Positions 43,924 to 51,082 of a stretch of DNA of 64,000 bases are shown in pieces. Below the pieces are notes generated by a model. That model saw nothing but the letters and a program-made list of their open reading frames with translations, searched no databases and had not been told where the DNA came from. The DNA lies in contig CAMWJS010000002.1 in the NCBI GenBank assembly GCA_947174635.1, forward strand, positions 62,001 through 126,000, written 5' to 3'. The translations under genes were made by a program, and so were the position numbers. Within the stretch, counting starts at the first letter, position 1. Each line of letters opens with the position of its first letter. This stretch comes from an uncultured Muribaculaceae bacterium. GTDB lineage: Bacteria > Bacteroidota > Bacteroidia > Bacteroidales > Muribaculaceae.

Positions 43924-44994
43924 TCAGGTAAGCCGCAGCACAATCACTCCCGTCGAATCGAAGCGCGGAAGTGCGCTCACCTGCACAGGTGCGTTGCGCG
44001 ACTCGATGCTTCCCGAGCCGTCGCCGGCCTCGATGCCTATGTCGCGTAGCGCCGTGTCGACGGCAGTCAGTGCAGTTTCGGGGGTGTTGTTGTCGTTTGA
44101 CAGGTGGCAGAGAAAGATGTTGAGGAGCGACGGAGAGTATATCTCTTTGAGATATGATGCGGTGGCCTCGTTGTCCATGTGTCCCCTGGCAGCCATTATT
44201 CTGGCTTTCAGATATTCCGGATAGCGGCCGTTGAGGAGCATATTCCGGTCGTAGTTGGCTTCTATCATCAGGTGGTTGGCCTGGCGGATGTAGAAGTCGG
44301 CGCGTTCGGTCACCACACCCATGTCGGTGGCCACTACAAAACGGTGGTCGCCTGCCGAGATGAAGAACCCCACGTTGTCACTTCCGTCGTGCGACACTTC
44401 AAACGGCGTGATGGCGAAGTCAGACAGATGGAAGGGGAATTCCTTGAATACCGGCTGGTGGTAATCCTTGATGCGCCGTGATATGTTGTGGCGGCGCAGC
44501 ATGCCGTTGAGGGTGGCCGGAGTGCAGTAGATGCGTATGTGGCGGTTGCGGCGCACTATGGTATAGGCATAGCGCACGTGGTCGCCGTGGTCGTGGGTGA
44601 GGATGATGCCTCCGATGGTGCGTATGTCGATGCCGTTGCGGTCGAGTTCGGCGTAGATTTTAGAGGGGTCGACGCCGGCGTCGATGAGTATGCCGAAACG
44701 GTCGTTGCCCAGATAGGAGCAGTTGCCCGAACTGCCGCTGCCGAACGATATAAAACGCAGTGTCTTTGCCGGCACGGTCGATGTCAGCGGCTCAATGCCG
44801 TCAGGCAGAGGGATGGCAGTCTCGTATTCGCCGCCGCTGAGGCCGCGCTCACTGCTCTTGCGTGGACGGCCGCGGTTGCTTCCGGTTTTCCTGACAGGCT
44901 CGGCCGATGCGTCCTGCTCCTCTTCCGGAAGCAGCTCGTCGAAGAGCCCCGGAAGGTAGCGGGTGTCGAATGTTATTTTTTTTATTCGGGCCAT
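43924..44994 (-). CDS. MBL-fold metallo-hydrolase with N-terminal extension
   Basis: A 356-residue cytoplasmic hydrolase of the YycJ/WalJ-like metallo-beta-lactamase group. The core starts near residue 80 (LRFISFGSGSSGNCSYLG), the metal motif is THDHGDH (133-139), and further ligands are likely in EVSHDGSDNVGF, VATDMGV and MAARGHMDN. Before the core lie about 78 residues, not usual in the family: acidic (LLPEEEQDASAEP) and with an AT-hook-like NRGRPRKSS. Nucleic-acid hydrolysis is a plausible inference. It lies 58 nt after the RsmI-like gene on the same strand. Confidence 0.82.
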   Translation of the reverse strand: MARIKKITFDTRYLPGLFDELLPEEEQDASAEPVRKTGSNRGRPRKSSERGLSGGEYETAIPLPDGIEPLTSTVPAKTLRFISFGSGSSGNCSYLGNDRFGILIDAGVDPSKIYAELDRNGIDIRTIGGIILTHDHGDHVRYAYTIVRRNRHIRIYCTPATLNGMLRRHNISRRIKDYHQPVFKEFPFHLSDFAITPFEVSHDGSDNVGFFISAGDHRFVVATDMGVVTERADFYIRQANHLMIEANYDRNMLLNGRYPEYLKARIMAARGHMDNEATASYLKEIYSPSLLNIFLCHLSNDNNTPETALTAVDTALRDIGIEAGDGSGSIESRNAPVQVSALPRFDSTGVIVLRLT

Positions 44995-45052
44995 GACCGG
45001 TGTTTTTTAGATTTACTTAAAAAAGATGTTGTCTGCTGACGGCAATCCCGAT

Positions 45053-45781
45053 TTATTTATATAGCAGGAATATCGCCGGTATTTTGTCGTAGTCGAGTGC
45101 CTGTTTGCGCCATTGTGCCAGAGTGAGCGTTGTGATTCTCTGGCCGGGACCGGTGAGGTCGGTGGCCACACACAGGCGTGTTGTCGCGGGGAGGGCTGCT
45201 ATGATGTCGGCAATCATCTTGTTGTTGCGGTAGGGGGTCTCGATGAATATCTGCGTGCGGTTGTTGCGCATTATGTCGGCATGCAGCTGTTTGAGGGCGG
45301 CAGTGCGTTCGGCAGCGTGAATCGGCAGATAGCCGAGAAACGTGAAGCTCTGCCCGTTGAAGCCCGAACCCATCAGCGACAGCAGTATGCTCGACGGTCC
45401 CACCAGCGGCATCACCCTGTAGCCGCGGCGGTGTGCCTCGGCCACTACAAGTGCGCCCGGGTCGGCAACAGCGGGGCAGCCTGCTTCCGAGATGATGCCC
45501 ATGTCGTGCCCCTGTTGCATCGGTGCCAGCATGGCGGGTATCGCCGCCGGGTCGGTATTGACGTCGACAACCGAGAATGTCAGTTCGTCGATGTTGATGT
45601 CGCGGTTGCATTTTTTGAGGAAACGGCGCGCGGTGCGTACGTTTTCCACTATAAAATGTTTTACCCCCGATATCAATTCGATATTGACCGGGGGGAGTAC
45701 TTCGCTAACCGGGGCTTCGCTCAGATTAGACGGAAACAGATATAGAGCAGGTCGGTTGTCTTCCATCTTTATGTGGCTCAA
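45053..45781 (-). CDS. RsmI-like SAM-dependent methyltransferase
   Basis: A 242-residue tetrapyrrole-methylase-fold enzyme. The RsmI hallmarks are EAGCPAVADPGALVV, VMPLVGPSSILLSLMGSGFNGQSF and FLGYLP, followed by IFIETPYRNNKM. RsmI 2'-O-methylates C1402 of 16S rRNA, but in RsmI the first motif is normally DAGTP. The changed motif and the short N-terminus place this in the Bacteroidota paralogue group whose target is not certain. It follows the TonB-like gene by 77 nt in the pdxJ-exb run. Confidence 0.85.
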   Translation of the reverse strand: MSHIKMEDNRPALYLFPSNLSEAPVSEVLPPVNIELISGVKHFIVENVRTARRFLKKCNRDINIDELTFSVVDVNTDPAAIPAMLAPMQQGHDMGIISEAGCPAVADPGALVVAEAHRRGYRVMPLVGPSSILLSLMGSGFNGQSFTFLGYLPIHAAERTAALKQLHADIMRNNRTQIFIETPYRNNKMIADIIAALPATTRLCVATDLTGPGQRITTLTLAQWRKQALDYDKIPAIFLLYK

Positions 45782-45858
45782 TGATGCTGTGTCTTGGCGT
45801 CCTGGCTGTGTTTTTAGTGTTTATTATTAATGATGCCGGCGTCTGGCGGCGCCGTTTG

Positions 45859-46668
45859 TCAGTCTTCCCATTTGAACACCACAATGCCCGAGCGTGGCGC
45901 GGTGTCGTTTGATGCCCGCTTGAATCGGCATCGTTCGGCCGCTTTCTTGCAGGCGTTGACGGTGGCGGTGTTGGTGGCTGCGTTGCCGCTGCCGTTGAGC
46001 AGCTGCGCAGAGCCGGGTTTTACCACGCCCCCTTCAAGCACTACCACGCCGATGCGGATTGTGCCGAGCTGGCTGCTTCGCGGACGTTCGTCGACCGAAG
46101 CCGAGTAGGTGAGCGGTTCGTTGCCGCCGGGGCCGTTGTTGTCCTTGGTGCCGTCGGCCTTGGAGTCGGTTTTACCGCCGTCACCCTTGCCTGTGCCTGA
46201 AAAGCGGTTGGCAAGCTTGTTGTCGATATTCTTTTTGGCTTTCTGCTGGCGTTCGGCTTCGAGGCGTGCCGAGTCGTCGGGCTTTGCGGTGCCCTCCTTG
46301 ACGGTTTTCTGCTGCACGGGCGACTCTTTGGATGCGGATGTCAGGTTGGCGTGATGCCCCTGTTGCTCACCGCCGTTGTTGAGGTCGTACGAGGTCTGGG
46401 TATCGGCGTCAGAGTCTACATCCGATGCGCCGGGGTCATCGGTCTCGGCCTGTTCCTCCCATATATCGTCGGCAGCCGACGAGTATGTGCTCACAAAGGT
46501 CTCCGGGTCCTCAATCTCCTCGGCTATGACCTCGAAGTCTTTGACCGGAGGCCATTGTTTCCCTTTGTGCGCGTTCACGCTCAGTTTCCATGACACGAGC
46601 AACGCAATAATCAGTATTGCGAGTGCGGCGGTCACGATGCCTGATATTATTTTGGGTCGGTTGTCCAT
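45859..46668 (-). CDS. TonB-like energy transducer
   Basis: A 269-residue bitopic protein: one N-terminal membrane helix (about 9-28, IVTAALAILIIALLVSWKL), a long acidic, Gln/Lys-rich periplasmic stretch, and a C-terminal domain (about 190-269, SSQLGTIRIGVVVLEGGVVKPG) with the TonB/TolA-type strand-helix arrangement. Its start codon directly abuts the exbD stop, and exbB precedes, so this is the third element of a proton-motive-force-driven complex. The C-terminal domain is weakly conserved, and a TolA-like role is possible. Confidence 0.78.
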   Translation of the reverse strand: MDNRPKIISGIVTAALAILIIALLVSWKLSVNAHKGKQWPPVKDFEVIAEEIEDPETFVSTYSSAADDIWEEQAETDDPGASDVDSDADTQTSYDLNNGGEQQGHHANLTSASKESPVQQKTVKEGTAKPDDSARLEAERQQKAKKNIDNKLANRFSGTGKGDGGKTDSKADGTKDNNGPGGNEPLTYSASVDERPRSSQLGTIRIGVVVLEGGVVKPGSAQLLNGSGNAATNTATVNACKKAAERCRFKRASNDTAPRSGIVVFKWED

Positions 46669-47112
46669 TTATCTGTTGTCGGAGGTGCTGTTGTTGCTTG
46701 AACGTATAGGTTTGGTGGCGAGCACGATGGTGACATCGGCGTCAGCTCCAATGTTGAGTATCTTGACTATTTCGCCGTAGGCTGCGTTCTCGTCGGCGTA
46801 AAGAGCCACGGTGGCCTCTTCTGACGACTGCTCTTTGGCGAGCATGAGCCATGTCTTGAGCTCGTCGGGCTGCATCGGCTGGCGTTCGGCGTCGCCCATC
46901 GCTGTCGATATGTTGCCCTCGGCGTCGAGCGCAATGCGTATTGTCGGCTTTTTGGAGGTCTGTTGCGACGACTGTGGCAGGTTGACCTCCAGCGCCGTGG
47001 GGAATATGTAGGTCGATGTGACCATAAAGAATATGAGCAGCAGGAATATGACATCGGTCATCGATGCCATCGAGAATGCCGCCATCATATTGTTTTGTCG
47101 CTTGAGAGCCAT
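46669..47112 (-). CDS. exbD: ExbD/TolR biopolymer transport protein
   Basis: A 147-residue inner-membrane protein with a short cytoplasmic tail and one helix carrying the key Asp (SMTDVIFLLLIFFMVTSTYI; Asp20), which carries protons in the ExbB/ExbD motor. A periplasmic domain of normal size follows (LEVNLPQSSQQTSKKPTIRI). The gene starts 14 nt after exbB and its stop abuts the TonB-like start. Confidence 0.92.
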   Translation of the reverse strand: MALKRQNNMMAAFSMASMTDVIFLLLIFFMVTSTYIFPTALEVNLPQSSQQTSKKPTIRIALDAEGNISTAMGDAERQPMQPDELKTWLMLAKEQSSEEATVALYADENAAYGEIVKILNIGADADVTIVLATKPIRSSNNSTSDNR

Positions 47113-47126
47113 GATTTTGCGGGGAA

Positions 47127-47882
47127 TTAGGCGGGTTCGTTGAGAAGGTCCATGAACTCCATAGTCTTGCCTTCGAGCGAGGTCATGACGTTGTTGATTT
47201 TGGCTACAAGGATATTGTAGGCGAAGAGAGCCACGATGCCGACAATCAATCCGGCGATAGTGGTGACAAGAGCCGTGTAGATGCCGCCCGAGAAGGTGGC
47301 GATGTCGGCGCTCGAGCCTTGTGCCGATATGTTGTAGAAAGCCTGTACCATGCCGATTACGGTGCCGAGGAAGCCGAGCATCGGGGCGCCTGAGGCTGTG
47401 GTGGCAAGCCAGGGGAGTCCTTTCGACAGCTTGGCGATTTCGATGTTGCCGGTGTTCTCGATTGCTACGAGCACATCGTTCATGGGGCGGCCTATGCGCG
47501 AGATGCCTTTGCCGATGAGGCGGGCATAGGGCGTGCCGACGTTTTTGCAGAGGTTGAGCGCGCTCTCGATTTCTCCTTCGTGGATGTAGTCTTTGATGCG
47601 TCGCATGAACGTGTCGTCCTGACGGTTGGCCGAACGGATCACAAGCCAGCGCTCAATGAAGAAATATATGCTGAAAAGCAGCAGTATGCCAATCGGTATC
47701 ATGAGTATGCCGCCCTGTGTGCAGAGTTCCCAGAAAGAAAGAGACGCTGCGGTGGCGGTATCAGCTGCCGCGTCGGCGGCTGCTGAGGCGTTGTCGGCGA
47801 TAGCCGCTGTCGTATCTGACGCCGCTGAGGCGAGAGTGTCAACGAATTCGTTGTTGGCGGTGGGGATGGTAAGTGTAAGCAT
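47127..47882 (-). CDS. exbB: ExbB/TolQ proton channel protein
   Basis: A 251-residue MotA/TolQ/ExbB protein. The Ala/Thr-rich N-terminal segment precedes helix 1 (GGILMIPIGILLLFSIYFFIERWLVI). The cytoplasmic domain then leads to helices 2 and 3, marked by LPWLATTASGAPMLGFLGTVIGMVQAF and TALVTTIAGLIVGIVALFAYN, which carry the conserved Thr residues lining the proton path. It lies in the Bacteroidota-wide run pdxJ-exbB-exbD-tonB. It energises outer-membrane transporters or keeps the envelope intact. Confidence 0.93.
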   Translation of the reverse strand: MLTLTIPTANNEFVDTLASAASDTTAAIADNASAAADAAADTATAASLSFWELCTQGGILMIPIGILLLFSIYFFIERWLVIRSANRQDDTFMRRIKDYIHEGEIESALNLCKNVGTPYARLIGKGISRIGRPMNDVLVAIENTGNIEIAKLSKGLPWLATTASGAPMLGFLGTVIGMVQAFYNISAQGSSADIATFSGGIYTALVTTIAGLIVGIVALFAYNILVAKINNVMTSLEGKTMEFMDLLNEPA

Positions 47883-47953
47883 TATCGGTTGTTACTTCGT
47901 GGTTTTATGGGTTGACTGATTTATCGGATAAGAGATTGGAGGCGTAGTGTTCT

Positions 47954-47989
47954 GAGAACTCGGAGTGCTCGGAGAACTCAGAGTGCTGT
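47954..47989. repeat. 18-bp (9-bp period) tandem repeat between pdxJ and exbB
   Basis: Two 18-bp copies, GAGAACTCGGAGTGCTCG and GAGAACTCAGAGTGCTGT, each made of two related 9-mers. On the minus strand the units read TCTGAGTTC, TCCGAGCAC, TCCGAGTTC, TCAGAACAC, all fitting TCNGANNNN, the same pattern as the array at 19173. One frame would encode Ser-Glu-X triplets but belongs to no visible gene. It occupies part of the 139-nt spacer. Confidence 0.8.
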
Positions 47990-48021
47990 GCTCCGAAAAC
48001 CCCGGGCATGAGCTGCCGCCG

Positions 48022-48741
48022 TTATTTCGCCAGGCAGTCCTTGTAGCTGCGTATGGTTTCGGCGAGACCCATGTAGAGGGCGTCGCATATAAGCGCGTGG
48101 CCGATCGATACTTCGTTGAGGAACGGTACCGACTGTGCGAAATATCTGAGGTTCTGCAGGCTGAGGTCGTGGCCGGCGTTGACGCCGAGCCCGGCCTTGT
48201 GGGCCGCGCGTGAGGCTTCGACAAAGGGAGCGACGGCTTTCTCCGGATTGGCGAAGAATGCGTCGGCATACGGTTTGGTATACAGCTCCACGCGGTCGGT
48301 GCCGGTCTTGGCTGCAAGCATTATGTTGTCGATGTCGGTCGATACGAATATCGAGGAGCGTATTCCGGCTTCATGCAGAGCGTTGACAATCGAGGTCAGG
48401 AAGTCGAAATTGTCGGCTACGTTCCATCCGGCGCTCGAAGTGAGCGCGTCGGGGGCGTCGGGCACCAGAGTCACCTGTGCGGGCTTCACCTTGAGCACAA
48501 GGTCCATGAATTCGGGCGACGGATAGCCTTCGATATTGAATTCCGATTTCAATGCCGGACGCAACTGGAACACGTCGTTGCGCTTGATGTGGCGCTCGTC
48601 GGGGCGCGGGTGGACGGTTATGCCGTCGGCACCGAAACGCTCGCAGTCAAGCGCTACTTTGAGCAGGTCAGGGTTGTTTTCGCCCCGTGCGTTGCGCAGC
48701 GTGGCTATTTTGTTGATGTTGACACTCAGACTCGTTGTCAT
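48022..48741 (-). CDS. pdxJ: Pyridoxine 5'-phosphate synthase
   Basis: A 239-residue TIM-barrel enzyme that condenses 1-deoxyxylulose 5-phosphate with aminoacetone phosphate in vitamin B6 synthesis. PdxJ signatures are the start [42 protein letters not shown] and the closing [15 protein letters not shown] with [14 protein letters not shown]. Length is normal. It starts the minus-strand exb run from a well-formed promoter and faces away from the ACT protein and nadK. Confidence 0.96.
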   Translation of the reverse strand: MTTSLSVNINKIATLRNARGENNPDLLKVALDCERFGADGITVHPRPDERHIKRNDVFQLRPALKSEFNIEGYPSPEFMDLVLKVKPAQVTLVPDAPDALTSSAGWNVADNFDFLTSIVNALHEAGIRSSIFVSTDIDNIMLAAKTGTDRVELYTKPYADAFFANPEKAVAPFVEASRAAHKAGLGVNAGHDLSLQNLRYFAQSVPFLNEVSIGHALICDALYMGLAETIRSYKDCLAK

Positions 48742-48815
48742 AGCCGTCTAACTTAAAAATAAATAAAAATTATCTACAATTACGAAAATTTATCGGGTGT
48801 TAGCGATTTTATTCG

Positions 48816-48823
48816 TAAATTTG
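48816..48823 (+). promoter_or_regulatory. Candidate -7 element for the ACT protein gene
   Basis: TAAATTTG fits TAnnTTTG on the plus strand, without a good -33 element. It overlaps the start region of the opposing pdxJ promoter, so the two divergent transcripts may interfere. Confidence 0.35.
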
Positions 48824-48841
48824 TAAATCGAAATCTGACTA

Positions 48842-48872
48842 CAAATTTAGTCAGAATAGGCTATAATTCAAA
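48842..48872 (-). promoter_or_regulatory. Predicted promoter of pdxJ and the exb run
   Basis: On the minus strand TTTG (48869-48872), 19 nt, TAAATTTG (48842-48849): both elements and spacing fit the Bacteroidota consensus. The leader before the pdxJ ATG is about 95 nt. Confidence 0.65.
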
Positions 48873-48905
48873 ATATATCTTTTAAAATTTAACCTTTCTT
48901 GGCAA

Positions 48906-49244
48906 TTGGATTTGGATAAAGACATACTTTTCCCTCATTCGCCTGACGCATCATCGCTTGTGGTGACCTGCAGGCCGCAGGATTATTCGGCTTCGGTGAT
49001 AGCAAGGGCGGTGGAGGACTGCGACGCGCATGTGGTCAATCTCAATGTCCTTGCCGGGCGCACCCCCTACGGCGAGCTGCAGGTGGCGCTGCGTGTCGAC
49101 CACCGCAACGCTTCTGCTGTGGCGCGTTCGCTCGGGAGATTCGGCTATGAGGTTGTCAGCATCGAGTCGCCCGCTGAGGCAGACCCCGGAGCAGAGCAGG
49201 CGCGCAGCCGTGCCAACGAGCTTCTGCGCTATCTTGAAATCTGA
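48906..49244 (+). CDS. ACT-like domain protein, CBS part absent
   Basis: A 112-residue protein with a single beta-alpha-beta ACT-like domain (LVVTCRPQDYSASVIARAVE, then LQVALRVDHRNASAVARSLG and GYEVVSIE). In many Bacteroidota the gene between pdxJ and nadK is a longer CBS-pair protein with this domain at its C-terminus (recalled, not searched). Only the tail is present here, and the 164 nt upstream is AT-rich promoter DNA, so the CBS part has been lost. No in-frame ATG exists. A TTG at 48906 or 48912 must serve as start, or GTG at 48960. Function unknown. Confidence 0.6.
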   Translation: MDLDKDILFPHSPDASSLVVTCRPQDYSASVIARAVEDCDAHVVNLNVLAGRTPYGELQVALRVDHRNASAVARSLGRFGYEVVSIESPAEADPGAEQARSRANELLRYLEI

Positions 49245-49326
49245 CCGCATGCCGCCTTGATGTCGTGCTTATGCAGGTTATGCAAGGTGTAATTATGAAT
49301 ACTTTATAAATTTTTTTTAAAACCGG

Positions 49327-50217
49327 ATGAATATGAAGGTCGCACTCTATGGAAGCCGTCATCAGCACTCTCACGTAGGCGATATAGCGAAGCTTGTGGT
49401 CAGACTCATCGAGAATGGTGATGCAATAGTCATACACCGCAAACTCTACGACTATCTCGTGTCAAATATTGGCGAGACTTTCGCACGTGCGACTGCCTCG
49501 GTCGAAGTCACTTCCGAACCGGTGCTCGCGGCCGATGTGGCTCTCAGCATAGGTGGCGACGGCACATTCCTGCGTACCGCACAGTGGGTGGCCGACTCCG
49601 AAATCCCCATCATCGGTGTCAATACCGGCCGGCTCGGCTTTCTCGCTCCCTTCACAATCGGGGATGCCGCCGACGCTGTCATTGAACACCGGCTCGCAGG
49701 CTATGAAATCGAATGCCGTTCGCTGCTTCGTGTCGACCTTGTGGGCGGTTCGCTCGACACATGGCCTTATGCCATCAACGAGGTGGCGGTGTTGAAAAAA
49801 GATACAGCCTCGATGATTACCATCGACGCGCGCATCGACCGCGCTCCGCTTGCCGACTACCTCTGCGACGGCCTGATAGTGTCGACTCCGACTGGCTCTA
49901 CAGGCTATAACCTGTCGGTCGGCGGCCCGATAGTGCAGCCGCGTTCGCCGAGTTTCATATTGTCGCCGGTGGCGGCGCATTCGCTCACGATGCGCCCCCT
50001 CGTGGTCGACGATTCGTCGCTGCTTGTGCTTAAAGTGTCGTCGCGCACGCCTTCTTTCCGTATAAGTCTCGACGGCCGGTCGGTCAATCTGCCGTGCGGC
50101 ACCGACATCTATCTGTCGCGCGCTCCGTTCGTGGTGAAAACAGTGTGCCGCCCGGGGCATAATTTCTTCGATACGCTGCGCCGCAAGCTGCTATGGGGTG
50201 CGTCGGCTATCGACTGA
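49327..50217 (+). CDS. nadK: NAD kinase
   Basis: A 296-residue enzyme making NADP from NAD. The catalytic GGDGTFLRTA motif, the INTGRLGFL-type stretch (VNTGRLGFLA), the INEVAVLKK segment and the diglycine-rich STPTGSTGYNLSVGGPIVQP are all characteristic. The start could also be the Met two codons later (MKVALYG), since the N-terminus before it is short. It follows the ACT gene by 82 nt, and its 3' end overlaps the next ORF's first possible start by 25 nt. Confidence 0.95.
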   Translation: MNMKVALYGSRHQHSHVGDIAKLVVRLIENGDAIVIHRKLYDYLVSNIGETFARATASVEVTSEPVLAADVALSIGGDGTFLRTAQWVADSEIPIIGVNTGRLGFLAPFTIGDAADAVIEHRLAGYEIECRSLLRVDLVGGSLDTWPYAINEVAVLKKDTASMITIDARIDRAPLADYLCDGLIVSTPTGSTGYNLSVGGPIVQPRSPSFILSPVAAHSLTMRPLVVDDSSLLVLKVSSRTPSFRISLDGRSVNLPCGTDIYLSRAPFVVKTVCRPGHNFFDTLRRKLLWGASAID

Positions 50218-50960
50218 CAGTTAAATCTAATTTAGGGAAAGCAGTGCAGAAAGTATTTACTCATAGCGAATTGGGTGAGGTGCTTGTGAAATTCAAGCCA
50301 AACGCCCGCCGTTTTATCGCCCGGTGGGGCAGAGGGCGCGTTGACCTCACGGCTCCCGCTCTGGCTTCGGAAAGGGATGCGCTCGAAGCGCTCGACCGCC
50401 TTGCTCCGCGGCTGCTCGCTTCAGGGCGGCCCGACTGCCTGCGTTTCCATGAAGGGCAGAAAATATTCATTGGACCGCTGGAGGTGTCTATCATACGGCA
50501 GAGTCTCGCGTCGTCAAAGGTGTTCGTGTCACAGAAAGAGGCAGATTTCGCATTGATATCGGTCGGCGATGATTACGACTTTGACAACGAGGCGACAACG
50601 GCGGTCGTGTCGAAAGCGCTAAAGACCATCGCGCGCAAGAATGCCCCCGAGATATTGTTGCCGCGCGCCAGAGAGCTTGCCGCGCTTCACGGATGCCATC
50701 CGTCGGGGTGGCAGATTTCGTCGGGTTGCCGCATCCTCGGGCAGTGCGATGCTTCCGGCATAATAAAACTGTCATATATGAACCTGTTTTTCCCTGACGA
50801 ACTGCGCGACTATGTGATATGCCACGAACTGGCGCATCTGTCGGAACTTAACCATAGCCCGCGTTTTCATCAGCTGTGCGACTTCTATCTCGGCGGACGT
50901 GAAAAAGAGCTGATGGTAAAGATGAAAGCGTTCAGATGGCCGATAGAGAGAAAAATCTGA
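50193..50960 (+). CDS. YgjP-like (DUF45) metallopeptidase family protein
   Basis: A zinc-dependent hydrolase-like protein of up to 255 residues. The zinc motif is near the C-terminus: VICHELAHLSELNHSPRFH (HExxH plus a later His), as in YgjP/SprT-type families. The N-terminal beta region (VLVKFKPNARRFIARWG) fits. The first ATG overlaps nadK by 25 nt. A GTG at 50244, preceded by TAGGGAAAGCA, gives a 238-residue protein without overlap and is a good alternative. Substrate unknown. Confidence 0.82.
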   Translation: MGCVGYRLTVKSNLGKAVQKVFTHSELGEVLVKFKPNARRFIARWGRGRVDLTAPALASERDALEALDRLAPRLLASGRPDCLRFHEGQKIFIGPLEVSIIRQSLASSKVFVSQKEADFALISVGDDYDFDNEATTAVVSKALKTIARKNAPEILLPRARELAALHGCHPSGWQISSGCRILGQCDASGIIKLSYMNLFFPDELRDYVICHELAHLSELNHSPRFHQLCDFYLGGREKELMVKMKAFRWPIERKI

Positions 50961-51001
50961 ATTAAAACCTGATTTAAAATCAAGATATACAACTTTTTTT
51001 G

Positions 51002-51009
51002 TACATTTG
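51002..51009 (+). promoter_or_regulatory. Predicted -7 element upstream of topA
   Basis: TACATTTG fits TAnnTTTG and precedes the ATG by about 73 nt. A T-run lies just upstream, but no TTTG at the expected distance. Confidence 0.4.
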
Positions 51010-51082
51010 CGGTTGATTAGAAGGAGAAACGCGTCCCGTTTCCCCTCCGTTGTGTATATAATAGAGTAATATATAGCCTGTT

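Noticed and set aside
47954-47989. CRISPR-like array
   Set aside because: The units are contiguous 9-mers with no spacers and no cas genes nearby.
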